Shown: piece after piece, positions 1 to 11,585 of the stretch
Numbering within the stretch: position 1 is the first letter of the stretch
Layout: each line of letters begins with the position of its first letter
DNA from: Paramecium pentaurelia
Taxonomy: Eukaryota > Ciliophora > Oligohymenophorea > Peniculida > Parameciidae
Assembly: GCA_905183005.1 (NCBI GenBank)
Contig: CAJJDO010000009.1
Location: forward strand, 609,891-673,890
Direction: 5' to 3'
Length of the DNA stretch: 64,000 nucleotides
Program-made: the position numbers and the translations under genes
The notes under the pieces: model-generated
Database searches by the model: none
Told to the model about the DNA's origin: nothing
The model's input: the letters and a program-made list of their open reading frames with translations, nothing else

Positions 1-636
1 AAGGATAAGGTTGTAGAGTTTATATCACTGAAGTTGATCCAATATGTGCTCTTTAAGCATGTATGGAAGGATTTGATGTTGTTAGAATTGAAAAAGTTGT
101 TAAAGATATGGACATCTTTATTACTGCTACAGGAAATAAAGATATTATCACAGCTTAACATATGTCTCAAATGAAACATAATGCTATTGTTGGTAATATT
201 GGACATTTTGATAATGAAATTGATATCAAGGGATTAAAATAATGGGAAGGAATAAATAGAATTTAAATTAAACCATAATGTGATTAATGGATATTCCCAG
301 ATGGACATGGAATTATAATGTTAGCTGAAGGTAGATTACTTAATTTAGGTTGTGCTACAGGACATCCATCATTTGTTATGTCAAACTCATTCACAAACTA
401 AACATTAGCTTAAATTGAATTATGGATTAATAGAGATAATGGAAAATATGGAAATGAAGGTATATTTATAATTAATTTCTTTAGTTTACAAATTACCAAG
501 AGAACTTGATGAGAAAGTTGCAGTCCTTCATCTTAAGAAATTAGGTGCTGAACTTACTATCTTATCTAATGAATAAGCCTAATATATTGGTGTTAGCTAA
601 AATGGTCCATTCAAACATGACGATTATAAATATTGA
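1..636 (+). CDS. AHCY: Adenosylhomocysteinase, C-terminal part (5' truncated by window)
   Basis: S-adenosylhomocysteine hydrolase, the cytosolic NAD-dependent enzyme that splits S-adenosylhomocysteine into adenosine and homocysteine and so relieves product inhibition of methyltransferases. Reading from base 3 with TAA/TAG as Gln gives about 202 residues. They include the NAD-domain stretch ITEVDPICALQACMEGF, then GNIGHFDNEID, then the family signature GHPSFVMSNSFTN, and the C-terminal tail ending KHDDYKY before TGA at 634-636 (the family normally ends in ...PDHYRY). One 25-nt intron lies at 460-484 (GTATAT...TTTAG). Its removal joins GNE to VYKLPRELDEK in frame. The N-terminal substrate domain lies upstream of the window. 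Family assignment is secure. Confidence 0.96.
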
Positions 637-824
637 TCTATTGTATAAAATAAATAAATAAACATAATCAATGAGTTTTAAGTTTAATTTCATTTAATCA
701 AAAAATTATAATTTTATTTGGAATATATAATTATTCCATAAATTTAAATAATAATAATTTAATACAAAGAATTAAATAAAAAAAGATAAGAGCTATTTTA
801 ATTGTATTATAATTAAAGATATAA

Positions 825-2369
825 TCATTTTTTTAATTGAATATGATTGTTATTTTCTTATTTTTTTTATTATTTATAAGTAAAATGTTCTTTCATTTTC
901 TCCAATCCATTTGACAATTACATAATCTAATTTTTCAATTATATAATATCTTCTTCATATTTTTACTGTTTTTCTATATACATTTATTCTTAACTAAACA
1001 ATTAAGATTTTAGATTTGATATTTATTACTATTATTATTAAATGATATAATTTAAATTGCAGGTGTTATTATTGCTAAAAATATCATCTGTAAATTCTTG
1101 TTCATTTAATTTAATTTTATCTTCTATACTATTTCTTTCATATTTCTAAATACTATTTGATTTTAATTCTTATTATGAACGATGACTCAAAAACCTATCA
1201 TTTTTTTAAACTATCTAATGTATTTTATCTAAATGACCTAGTATCTCCTATTTTAATCTTTATATTTGAATCATTTTACATTAAATCATTCTCAGCTATT
1301 TCATTTTTACAATTGCAATTAGTAAATCTAGAATAATTTGTTCTACATTCAGTTTTATATGGGGAAGGATTACTCTAAATATCTTTTTCAGGTCTATTAA
1401 AATCTTTCTATTTTAGAATGTCTTTTAGTTTAATTATCTCATTCACTTTTTTGGTTTTATTGTTTGTTGAAATATGAGATTTTTGAATATCATAATCTCT
1501 TGAAATGCTTCTCCTTTATTTAATCTATCCAACTGATTTTTAAGTAGCTAAACATCTTTTTAATTAAGATTCCTAATCATCTACACTCTTCCTATTTCGA
1601 CAATTTCTTAATTACATTGACAGTTAAAATTATAGATTCTCTAAATTGAAAATAAATTATATTGAAATCATCACTCTTGTTATTCTCAATCTCCACAAGT
1701 ATTTAACTTACTAGTTGCTGTCCTTCTTGATATAGGTTTTTATGTTTTCCCTATTCCTTTATGATGTGATATTGTTTATTTTTATTATGGTTATGTAATG
1801 GGAACCTACTTTACACTTTTCTCAGGTGTTGTAGTTTCACTTGGAGGTTTAAAAGCAATGGAACTTGGAAATGAAGTTTTATGATTATGCATATTATTAG
1901 TATTGATTGTTATCACTTATGACATTGGTGTTTGAATTCCAGTTTAAACTGAATTATAATTAGTAAGATGTTAAAGAGTTTAATTTTCACTTCTAGCACT
2001 CAAAGATTCTGTTATATTTGTATTTAGTAAATAGGTAATTAATAAAATAAATGGTTTGATAATTTTCTTAAGAAGTTTGTAACATTTTCCTTGATCAAAG
2101 ATTTTCATCATACTCTCTAAAGAGTTTATTTAAAGCATACACTATAAAGAATTATTAGTAGAAATCAAATTCATTAAGTCTATTAACAATTTTCCTACTT
2201 TGTCCTTTCTTTTAGCTTCATCTTTAGATAATGCAAAAAAGGATTAACTAGGTTTAGTTCTTTCATTACGTTTGATATCATTTAACTTTTATAGAGCTAC
2301 TTATTTTTCAGATTCACAAATGAGAAGTCTAAGTTGTAAATCTTTTATACTGTTATTAGTTTTATTCAT
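825..2369 (-). CDS. Coiled-coil protein of unknown function
   Basis: Function not recognised. The first exon runs from ATG at 2369 (MNKTNNSIKDLQLRLLICES...) and is rich in Gln encoded by TAA/TAG. Two further exons are needed to reach TGA at 825-827. A 23-nt intron near 1690-1712 and a 22-nt intron near 1212-1233 restore a continuous frame, but both are my inference. The last exon is strongly heptad-like and charged (e.g. QMYIEKQQKYEEDIIQLK), suggesting a C-terminal coiled coil. The middle is low-complexity and Ser/Thr/Gln rich. It converges with the adenosylhomocysteinase gene with about 190 bp between the stops. The exon-intron structure may need correction; that the region is coding is fairly clear from the continuous lysine/glutamate-rich frame. 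Confidence 0.6.
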
Positions 2370-2857
2370 AAAAATATTAAGTTATAATTTATATTTTATT
2401 TTTTTGTCAATATATTTCATTACTAGAAGATAAATAGATATATGTAAAAAAGAGAGTAGCATAATTATAATAATCAAAGAATTAAATAAGATAATTATAA
2501 TAAGGAAATAAATAGATTTCAAAAACATTCACTTTCTTAATAGAAAGAATAATCAATATTATATGAATAACATTAAAAATCACATTTTCTTTTTTTAATT
2601 CATTCTTTATCCAAACTATTTTATAATAGGTATCATACTTATAATGTAGAATTCTCTTTATAATTTGAATATGAATAATCAAGAATTTAATATTAATTTT
2701 CAATTAAATTGACTGATCCTGTATCATATAAATAAGTAATTAACAATTTAAATCTGCTTATTTTAATATGAATATATACATTTTTGTTATAATCCTAGAA
2801 TTGATCAAAATTATATAAAAAAGAATTAAAAATATTAAAAAAAACAAAAAATAACTT
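2370..2857. other. Intergenic, no gene seen
   Basis: About 490 bp of A+T-rich sequence between the coiled-coil gene start and the tRNA. Short frames occur on the minus strand but show no codon pattern or conserved motif. I see nothing supportable here beyond presumed upstream regulatory sequence. Confidence 0.5.
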
Positions 2858-2930
2858 CGACCACCTAGGGACTTGAACCCTAAACCCCCAGACCCGAAAT
2901 CTGGTGCTCTACCAATTGAGCCAGACGGCC
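2858..2930 (-). tRNA. tRNA-Arg, anticodon TCG
   Basis: The reverse complement folds into a full 73-nt cloverleaf. The acceptor stem GGCCGTC pairs with GGTGGTC using G-U wobbles. The D stem is GCTC/GAGC, the anticodon stem CCAGA/TCTGG has loop TTTCGGG (anticodon TCG, reading CGA arginine codons), and the variable loop has 5 nt. The T stem TAGGG/CCCTA has loop TTCAAGT, and the discriminator is G. It has internal A box (TGGCTCAATTGG) and B box (GGTTCAAGTCC) promoters, as expected for RNA polymerase III. There is no intron, and CCA is not encoded. It lies 46 bp beyond the 3' end of the RBR ligase gene on the same strand, followed by an A/T-rich stretch that could terminate transcription. Confidence 0.95.
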
Positions 2931-2976
2931 ATATTTAATTATATTTACATTATTAACAATTAATATTAAGTCAATT

Positions 2977-4024
2977 TCAATTACATAAAGTTTAGCAACA
3001 TTTTTTGAGACATCTACAAAGATGACAAGCTTTTGATAACAAGTATCCAAGTCCATAAGCAAGCATTCCTATACCTGCTAATGCCAATATTGGTGATAGT
3101 AGTACATATATTAAGAGTTTCAATATTGCTCTTATACATATTAAAATTTTAGGATATGAATATGGATCTCTTTCTTAATATTAATCTCCAGGACAATTAC
3201 ATGGATTCATCCAATCATAATGAATTGATGAATATCTACATCCACATAGCCAACAAAAGTCATAATGACATTTAGTACAAGTCATATGATTACAACCACC
3301 ATTTTTAAGTATGTTAGCTTTGCAATTAGGACATTTTTAAATTTTATAATCTTGTAATGCTTAAGCAAATACTTAATCTACACTTTCTTAACATGTTTTA
3401 TTTGGATGATTTGGATTTCCACAATCAAAACAAAATTATTAACCACATACACATTATAATATTTTTTCTTATCCTTACTGAAAAACAAAATTAAAACAAT
3501 CAGGTCTTGGACACCATTTCCCATTCACAACATTTTCATATTACTTTATTAATAAAAATCTTGAATAGTTGATGATATTACTACCTTTAATATTTTTGAT
3601 AAACTTCTTAATTAATATTTTATTTAATCAAACGTTCACTTAAAACTGTAGAACAACCAAATTATGGACATGTAATTTTGTGTACTTCACCAGATATTAT
3701 TTTATTGTATAAATATAAGGTTATACATTTTTGACAAAACTAATGATTGCATTATTCTATTAATATAATATTATTAAGTTCATTTAAGCAAATCCAACAT
3801 GCTTATTTATTGATTTTAAAAGGAGATTACTAAATTAATTATATTTAATGAGGTTCAATTATATGTCTTCTACTTTAAAATTCTTAAAGCAACTTTGAGT
3901 CAACATCATTAGAGAGTGATCGAAATGTTAATTCTGAAATCATCAAATTTTCTGGGTCATTATTTTAATTAAGTAAAATTGAGGATAAAGCATATGTTTT
4001 TAAGCCATTATTTATTTTTAACAT
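2977..4024 (-). CDS. RBR (RING-IBR-RING) E3 ubiquitin ligase with C-terminal membrane segment
   Basis: Probable 340-residue E3 ligase of the RING-between-RING class, which transfers ubiquitin through a thioester on RING2. RING1 starts CWICLNELNN and continues QCNHQFCQKC. The IBR part contains KWCPRPDCFNFVF and CVCGQQFCFDCG. RING2 has KCPNCKANILKNGGCNHMTC followed by CHYDFCWLCG, and the Cys after GGCNHMT is the expected catalytic residue. A hydrophobic segment (ILKLLIYVLLSPILALAGIG) follows, so the protein is likely anchored in an endomembrane. It ends in a Cys-rich tail. One 25-nt intron at 3560-3584 separates RING1 from the IBR; removing it gives a single frame from ATG 4024 to TGA 2977-2979. 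Confidence 0.9.
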
Positions 4025-4215
4025 CTAATTGTAAACATAAGAGTTCTATTTAATTAATTATTAACTACTCAACTATTAACTATTTTCTAGTTCTTCTTAA
4101 ATAAGAATATTCATAGATGAAGATTTTTAAATACTTAATAATATTAATTAGTTTTATATTTATGTTATTAAATTACAATCTAATAAAACGATTTACAAAT
4201 ATAAATAGAATTTCT

Positions 4216-5606
4216 TCATGATTCAACATTTTATTATTACTATAAATTTTAACATTCCTCTACTAATTTTTAAAGTAATTCATTTTCACATTCATATACT
4301 TATTATTCTTAATGTTAAACCTACCTTAAAAACTTATGATAATGATTTATTCTTGTTTTTCTATACTTCTATATTTCTTATGTTGCTATTATTGCAGTAG
4401 TAATATTATACAATTAAGATAATCTTTCAATTTCTTATTGACCCTAATAAATATAATAATATAATACTTCAGATATTTTCTATTCAACCTTTAATTATGA
4501 TTGATCCTTAGCTTTATTAAATACAGAATTTGTTATTGTTGTTAGTGTTTACTTACCTGCAGCAATTTTAGCTAATTCAGCTTAATCTTCCCTCATTTTT
4601 TATTCTTAATTTGCTCTCTAAATAAGCAACTAATCTCTATAAGTTAATGTCTATTAAATTGATTCTGCATTCTTTAATTCATATCTAAATAAATCTGTTA
4701 TATTGTCTAGACTATTAAATTTTTTATAAACTTCTTTCTATTATATATATCGCTTTTAAATTATACAAGTTAATCCAATAATTTTGTGAATGCTTCAATG
4801 TTTTAAGGATTACTTAGTACAAGTTAATTCTCTTTACCACATACATATTCTGTCAAATTCACTTTTTCATAGATAGGCAACGATCCAAAAAATAAATTCA
4901 CTTTAATAACTAATATTTTATACATTTTTCATTTTAAATTTATTTTCTTGATTAAGCCACTATTTAAGATTATTCAATATACTATTTCAAATGAACTTAT
5001 GATTTTTTCAATTATCCTTAAAATGTACTTATTTATAGCATATACTCACTATTTGATGAATCTCTAACATCTAAATTAGGAAATGCTCTCTTGAATCTAT
5101 CTATGATGTCAGCTGACGTAACTTACTTTTATTATTAATAAATCTAAATTATGTGAATTAATTACTTTATTTATTTCTGTATTTGTTGATCTTAAAAATA
5201 ATTATTGAATATCTTCTGAATAATAGATATATGGCAATTCAGTTAGGACATTTAAAAATATTTCCATCAAACGTTTTCTTATTTAGACAGTCTCAGTATC
5301 ATTTCCACTACCTAACAATTTTTCAGGAATTGGAGGAATATAACATCCAGGCCATTTTTTCATTAAAGCTACTCTAAGTTCATAAAAGTCATTGTATCTT
5401 CTTAAAACTTCAAAACTTCCTAAATTATCTGATCCCTTTATCAAATATACAGTATATTTAATTCCCAATCCACCATCCTTTGTAATAGCATCAGTGATTG
5501 ATATCTCAATTTTATTAGTTGGATATTCTGTAGCTTATTCAATTATGGGTTGATCTTGTTTTTCATTTTAGAATCCCTGAGAATTTTATTGTTCTTCTTA
5601 ATCCAT
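4216..5606 (-). CDS. Sorting nexin (PX plus BAR-like C-terminus)
   Basis: About 438 residues. The N-terminal PX phosphoinositide-binding domain is clear: KYTVYLIKGSDNLGSFEVLR, then RRYNDFYELR, then a proline-rich loop CYIPPIPEK and RKRLMEIFLNVL, as in SNX1/2/4-type nexins. The remaining 300 residues are helical and charged (DNITDLFRYELKNAES...), consistent with a BAR coiled coil that senses endosomal membrane curvature. Three introns restore the frame: 5101-5122 (22 nt), 4901-4923 (23 nt) and 4738-4766 (29 nt). With these removed the length is an exact multiple of three. Start ATG 5606, TGA 4216-4218. The likely role is endosomal retrieval; the exact subfamily is not determined. Confidence 0.88.
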
Positions 5607-5714
5607 CTATGAGTTAAAGAATTATTAATTTTTAATTTAAAATAAAATAATATATTAATATTTGTATTTTGTTTAATATATATGCATGAAATATGACATA
5701 ATAACATCAAATAA

Positions 5715-6758
5715 TCAATTAAAATAATATTATTGTTACTGATTAGATATGTAAATATCTTATAATAATATGAACATCAAGAAACCTCCAAATAAAATTA
5801 TAAATCCTGAACATAAGTTTTAAATAACACTAGATATTTAACAATTCTTCATTTTTATAGATGATCTTTTTGAATTCACTTTTTATTTACCAATTTATAT
5901 TGGTTTTTAAACTTAATTATTATTAACCATCAACTCCTTTATTAATTTTCTTTATTCATTATAAATTATAAATATATTTCTAAATTTATCTTCTGCTTCA
6001 TTTAATTATTTTGAGAGATTTATAATGTCTTCTTAAATTACTTCGATATTTTATTTTTTATTTTCTAATTATTACTCCATTGTTTCAATAATTGACTCAT
6101 TATTTGATATCAATAATTATTATAAGTCATTTATATTATCTTCATTAATTTCTTTATCCAATATATTTTTAATTTCATCGATTTCTTTATTAACTTAATC
6201 AAATTCTAAATTTAATTATTTTTCCAATTCTATACTATTTTATATTCTTTATTGCTAATTTCTTGCTTTATTTGATTTATTATAATATTCTTTATAAATA
6301 TCTTTAAGTTCTTTATCATTTTCTTAAGTTAAGACTTCCTCATATTTATGTAAAATTTATTAATATTCTGACTATTTTTAAATCCATTATTAATCTTGCA
6401 TATTCTCTTAAGCAGACTAAAGTTGTCTAGCGAACACATTATTACTTTCTTGTTATTTTTTTAATTTTTCTTCAAGTTAATTTACTTATTGATTTTAATT
6501 TCTCAACTTCTACTCAAGCTCTTCTTTTTTTTACTTAAGATCTTAAATTTTATTTATTTATTAGTCAATTTTTGATTCAGATTTTGTATTTTAAGCATCA
6601 TAGCATTATTATTCATTAACATCATCAATCTCAAACTCAACATTATTAATTTCAGTATCATCTCTATCTTTAGATTAGAGGATTTAGGATTTTGTTTAAT
6701 CATTAAGCAAATGAATGACTTAAGATTTAACTAATTCGCTCACTTCTTAGTTTTACAT
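5715..6758 (-). CDS. Tail-anchored coiled-coil protein
   Basis: Intronless frame of 347 codons, ATG 6758 to TGA 5715-5717. From about residue 70 to 290 it is an almost uninterrupted coiled coil rich in Gln, Glu, Lys and Asn (e.g. KQKKEELEQKLRNQNQQ). Near the C-terminus a hydrophobic helix (LCSGFIILFGGFLMFILL) is followed by a short Asn/Gln/Tyr tail. This is the layout of a tail-anchored or golgin-like tether facing the cytosol, which is inference from architecture. No family motif was recognised. The intergenic distance to the sorting-nexin start is about 110 bp. Confidence 0.8.
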
Positions 6759-6950
6759 TTTTATAAATTACAAATTTTATTAATGTAATAAAAATCTCGT
6801 TATCATATATTCAAAATTATATTTGTATTAATTTTCAAGTGACAATGAGTATTACAAATAAATTGAGTTCGATTTAGATATTCAAAAATATTTTTAATTT
6901 ATATTATATATTTTTATGAAGTAGTTAAATATTTAAATTTTTAAAATTTA

Positions 6951-8905
6951 ATGACTTCTCAAGATTAGGAAGATGGACTTTTCAATTATATTATTGAACC
7001 TATTGGCAACCTAAATAATATTTTTATAATGCTTGCTTATGTTTTCATAGTTTTAATAGTTTTTTAAATAATCTAATACTTGATGCGGAAGTTAATAAAA
7101 GAATTCAAAAAACTATTTGAAAGTTATGATAAGATGATAAAACAACTATAATAACAATTAGAATAGTAATAAAAGATTTGTTAAAATAATCAATAAAAAA
7201 TTTTGAATGACGAGTAATAAAAATAAATTAAGGATTTTTTAGAAGTAACATTAAAAGAAAAATTGTCATCAATAAATTGTTCATAAAATAATACTTTTTA
7301 AGATGAAATATAAAAAATAAATTAAACTATATCTGAGTAACAACATAAAATAGAATAAAATTATCAATAAATCTAAGATGAAATGAAAGAAAAAGGACAA
7401 AAACTCTTTTAGGAGGAAATAAAATAATTGAAGAATTAATTCTCAGAGTAAAATTAATAATCCTAAGAAGAAATAAAAAAATTGAATGATTAATTCTCAG
7501 AGTAAATTGTAAAACTAAATTAATATTCATAGGAAGAAATTAAAAAATTGAATGATTAATTGAGTAAATTAAATTCGGAAATAAATGGAATGAAGGAAGA
7601 AATAAAAAAATTGAATAATAAATTCAATAATTAGAATTTAGAAATAAGCAAAATAAATGGAATTGAGGAGAATATAAGATAATGGAATGATTAATTGAGT
7701 TAATATAATTTGGAAATAAATGGAATTGAGGAGAAAATAAGATAAATGAATGATAAATTCAATAATTAGAATTTAGAAATAAATAAAATATTTGGAATGG
7801 AGTAGGAATTATAAATATAAAGAAGCGATATTTAGAAATTAATAACCTAGAATGTAAATAAAAATGAAATTGATAACTAAAACAAATAAGATATGTTATA
7901 GGTTTAAAGTATGTTATAAGCTGAAATATTAAAATTAAATAATGAAGTTTAAGATTTAAAGAAAATTAAAGAGTTTAATATTTAGAGTGAGTTTTAAAGA
8001 ATTGAACAAAAAATTGAAAATATTGATTTAGAATAATAAAATCTCATAAAGAAAAGTTCATTAATTTTACCTTCTCCTCCTAAACCTCCATAAGATGTTA
8101 TCAATTTTGGTGATACCATAATATCTAGCCTTTATAATAAAACTTGCAGATAGCGATTTGTGGAACCTTTGTATAGACTTTTTGTTAGTGACATTCTAAG
8201 CACAGCTGATTTGATTTAAGAATATGGAATGAATAAATTAGAAATTAAGACCCAATTAAAGCAATTCTTGGGTGGAATGAGGAGATCAAGAGGAGATGGT
8301 AATTGCTTTTATACATCTTTTGTATTCTAGTATTTAGATTTTATGATCAATATGACTAAAAAAGAATAATTTTAAGAATTAATTTAATTAATACAAAGGC
8401 TACCATTTGAAATTTTTTTTGAAGATGAATAATATAATTAAAATGATTTTGATAATTTAAAAGAGAAATTTATTAAAATATGTTAATAGCTAAGATAATA
8501 AAAGAAAATGGATAGATAAAAATTATTTTGTGAATATTTCAAAGATGAACAAAATGAATTTTATGGTTTATCAATTGTATTCTTAAGAAATTTAGCTTTT
8601 AAATATTGTTCTGAGAATGAATAGGTTAGTTCAATATTTTAAGCTTAAGGTTTGAATTTATAATAAGAATTATTACAATGGGAATTCGATTGTTAGAGTA
8701 ATGAAGCTATTATAAAATTGTTGAGTGAAAATTTAAATATGTAGATTTTATATTTTATTTTAGTCATACAATCTAATTTGCATTTGCACCTAAAGAATAA
8801 ACTTTAAAAATTTTATAATATAATGAATGTCCTGATCCTATGCTTAAAATTTATTTACTATTTCGACCTGGACATTATAACATTGGAGTTCCAAAATAAA
8901 AATGA
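6951..8905 (+). CDS. Membrane-anchored coiled-coil otubain-type deubiquitinase
   Basis: About 643 residues. A hydrophobic segment near residues 20-42 (IFIMLAYVFIVLIVF) is followed by a long coiled coil with internal repeats of an EEIKKLNDQLS type at about residues 150-290. The C-terminus (from about 380) is an otubain (peptidase C65) domain: YNKTCRQRFVEPLYRLFVSD, then SRGDGNCFYTSFVFQYLD with Asp449 and catalytic Cys452, and finally LFRPGHYNIGVPK with His634. All three catalytic elements are present, so it should be an active deubiquitinase. One 23-nt intron at 8741-8763. Canonical otubains have about 270 residues and lack the membrane and coiled-coil extension. Compare the catalytically dead relative at 29128-30640. 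Confidence 0.92.
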
Positions 8906-9372
8906 AAATTTTAATATAAAGATTTAAATTATAATAATTTATAAACTTACTTTTAAAGATCAATATTATTTTAGGAATAACATTAATAAATCTTTACAAT
9001 TTAACAAAATGATGTTAAAACAAAGATTTTAATAATAAAAAGTAAATATAAGTTAGTTTAATTCAAAAAAAGCCTACCTACTTTTGAAACAAACTTGAAT
9101 AAATATAGTTGATAAAAAATTATGATTTTTTTAAATCAAAATGTTATTCTATCCATTTAATGGTTGATTTCTAATACATCATTTACTAAACTCTAGAATT
9201 ATAAAAGAATTACAAAAATTTTTAAATTGTTCTAATAAATTTAATGTAATAATTTAGAATATATACTATGGCAAATTTAAATCAGGTTTTTCTTTTTTTT
9301 AATGTTAAATAAACACATTTCTCCAAAAATTTCAATTAATTCATAACGATTATTGCTAAATTGCTAGCTCTA
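8906..9372. other. Intergenic, no convincing gene
   Basis: About 470 bp between the otubain stop and a short minus-strand frame. Some minus-strand stretches are open but change frame often and carry no motif. This may include 3' exons of the small gene at 9373-9696. Confidence 0.4.
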
Positions 9373-9696
9373 TCATAAAGTTCTTTTTTTTGAAATAAAA
9401 ATTTTAGGAAACAACCAACTATTCACAGTTAAACATTAATGATTGAAGGCTGATCTTAAAAGCTCTTGAATCCTATTTACTTATTTATTTGTGATTTAGT
9501 ATTTACTTAATTGAATTGGTAATTTAAATTTGCTTCTTCTTAATTTTTTACAATATACAAAGTTGTACTCATATGCTTATTTTTATAGTTCTTAGTTGAT
9601 AGTAAGTTCTAAATTCTAAGAAAGGGAATATGTAATGTTTTGTTATTAATTTATATTAGAATTCCTCAATAATAGATTAAATGGATCATTATTCAT
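9373..9696 (-). CDS. Small hypothetical protein
   Basis: Open frame of 107 codons from ATG 9696 to TGA 9373-9375 in the ciliate code (starts MNNDPFNLLLRNSN). It is rich in Gln, Asn and Leu, with a basic stretch KKLRRSKFK near the middle. No family was recognised. It lies directly downstream of the cyclic-nucleotide-domain gene on the same strand and could be its continuation, an independent gene or chance. Possible further exons lie below 9373. Confidence 0.3.
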
Positions 9697-9720
9697 TTAA
9701 TATATATTAAAAGGAAAAAA

Positions 9721-10266
9721 TCACTCAATTTATATTTTTAAAGCATACACTTTTTTTTTCTTTTTTAAAATAGTGTATTCTCTTTTTTTTCTTGGAAATT
9801 GTTACATTTGAGGTAAATCAATTGAAAACTATCTGACTTCAGTTTTAAGGTTGGCTGGACTAGATTATGGCTTTTGTTAAGGGTCTGTAAATAAAAAGGA
9901 ATTTAAAGTTTTTTTCCTAAGTGGAGTTATAGAACAATGGCTTTTAAGTTTCAATTGATTAAATGAGGATTGCTCTATAGTACTATTGAAGTAATCGCCA
10001 GATTTAGCAACATTTGAGTTCTTTCTTCTTTAATGCGAATATGGTTTATATTTTGTGTATATATAAGGCATGTATTTACGTTCTGAGATTAAATCTACAT
10101 TGTTGAAACTAAAAATCTATTCGTTTTGTCTATTTGAAAATTCATTTCTATGAGAAGGTGTTAGTGAGTTGAATTTATTAATGTGAAGACTTCTATTTTT
10201 AAATTAGCATGAATTCATTAAAATATTGATAGCAGAAAGGAAATAAAAATAATAAATGAGAATAAA
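9721..10266 (-). other. Open frame downstream of an in-frame TGA (possible C-terminal part of the CNBD protein)
   Basis: Directly after TGA 10267-10269 the same frame stays open for 181 codons to TGA 9721-9723. It reads as plausible protein (e.g. DLISERKYMPYIYTKYKPYS, then a Lys-rich end). No GT..AG intron of ciliate size that would remove the TGA in frame was found. It could be a true extension behind a sequencing error, stop readthrough, a retained internal eliminated sequence, or an eroding pseudogene tail. Confidence 0.45.
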
Positions 10267-11558
10267 TCATTTAGTTTTTTTCCAGACATTAGTTGATCTT
10301 AGTTTGATTTGATTTAACAAATAAGTAGTTTTATCGAATTTACCGTTTGCATGTATTCTAATTTATTCATGTACACTGCTAGATTTCTATAAAACAGTTG
10401 GAGTATTCGAATAACGGATATCTTTTCTTGTAAAATCATGGATTTACTAAAATGAAATGGATTAATGAGTTTTATTTTTATCTTAACTTTTCCTCATAAT
10501 TCTTTACAATAACTTAGCTGGAGATTTGATAGCTTTTAAAGATTCTGATCTATAAATTCTAGAATAATCTTCATTTTAATTTAAATTCAATTTGAGATGT
10601 GTATCTTTTTTGAAATATTTATTAGAATAATCAAAGGGGATAAGATCCAAAAATGGTTTTTTTAAAATCCTATAGAGTTTAACACTTGTAAGACTTTTAG
10701 CTGAGTGAGTTCTAAATTAAGTAAGTATTTCATCATCTCCAAAGCTTTCCTTACAGCCAAGAATTGAAAGTGGCAATTAATTTTTATTTGATGTTCTAAA
10801 TAATTAGATTTATCCATCAATAATAATATAGACTGAATCAACGGGATCTCCTTGATGATAGATTATTTGATTAGGAATAAAGTTCAATTCTTAGATTTCA
10901 GAGGATAACATCTTTACAGTTTTAGCACTCCATTTCTAAAAGAGTGGAATGGTACTTAGATTAGAAAACCTTTCTGATTCTTTCTTTTTTGTTTCTAAAT
11001 CTAAACCTATGAATATTATTATTTACCAATAATCCTTCTATATGTTTCTCGTTTGATGACTAGAAGATGAGATTTCTCAAGTGGTAATATAGTTTAAGTA
11101 TGTTATTAATCAAACATCATAACTTATTCTCCAAAATATTGCCCTATTGATAAATACCCTTGTGGAATCTAATTAGGAAATAGTTTTTCTAAAGTCTTTT
11201 ATCTTAAATTTATTAAGCTTGCTTACATTTCAGTTGGTAATTGTATATTGGCTATTTAATTGTTTGTAAGGATGAGAAATCTACCAGCAAGTATGAAGTA
11301 AAACTTAGAACATTAATCTCCAATATTCACTAATGGTTCATAAGGAATAGGACATTCATATTGTAGTTCTTTTAGAATTTTATAATATTGTGAATCTCCA
11401 ATTTCTCTATTCATATTTCTAAAGAATGTAAAATCTCTCAATTTAGAATGAATGAATTCTATGTCATATTGAGTTTTAAACATTGATCTTTTATTAACTG
11501 ATTGTATCAACTAATGCATATCATTTTCTGAAATGTTCATAAAATAATAAAATTTCAT
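10267..11558 (-). CDS. Protein with two cyclic-nucleotide-binding-type domains
   Basis: About 422 residues from ATG 11558 to TGA 10267-10269. The N-terminal stretch KLRDFTFFRNMN is a motif typical of Paramecium cNMP-domain proteins. The first domain has KFYFILAGRFLIL and GYLSIGQYFGEQVMMF; the phosphate-binding cassette lacks the usual Arg, so nucleotide binding is doubtful. The second domain has YHQGDPVDSVYIIIDGQIQL and the cassette FGDDEILTQFRTHSAK, where an Arg is kept. A 23-nt intron (GTTTAG...AAAAAG) joins the two halves. This is not a kinase: no catalytic domain follows. See the adjacent downstream open frame for a possible extension. Confidence 0.75.
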
Positions 11559-11585
11559 ACTATAAATCAAGCATTCATTAATTAA

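Noticed and set aside
2880..3062. Short minus-strand frame overlapping the tRNA
   Set aside because: It is an out-of-frame shadow of the RBR ligase 3' end that runs into the tRNA gene.
7327..7530. Minus-strand frame within the otubain coiled coil
   Set aside because: Antisense shadow of the Lys/Glu-rich coiled coil; the sense strand carries the conserved domain.
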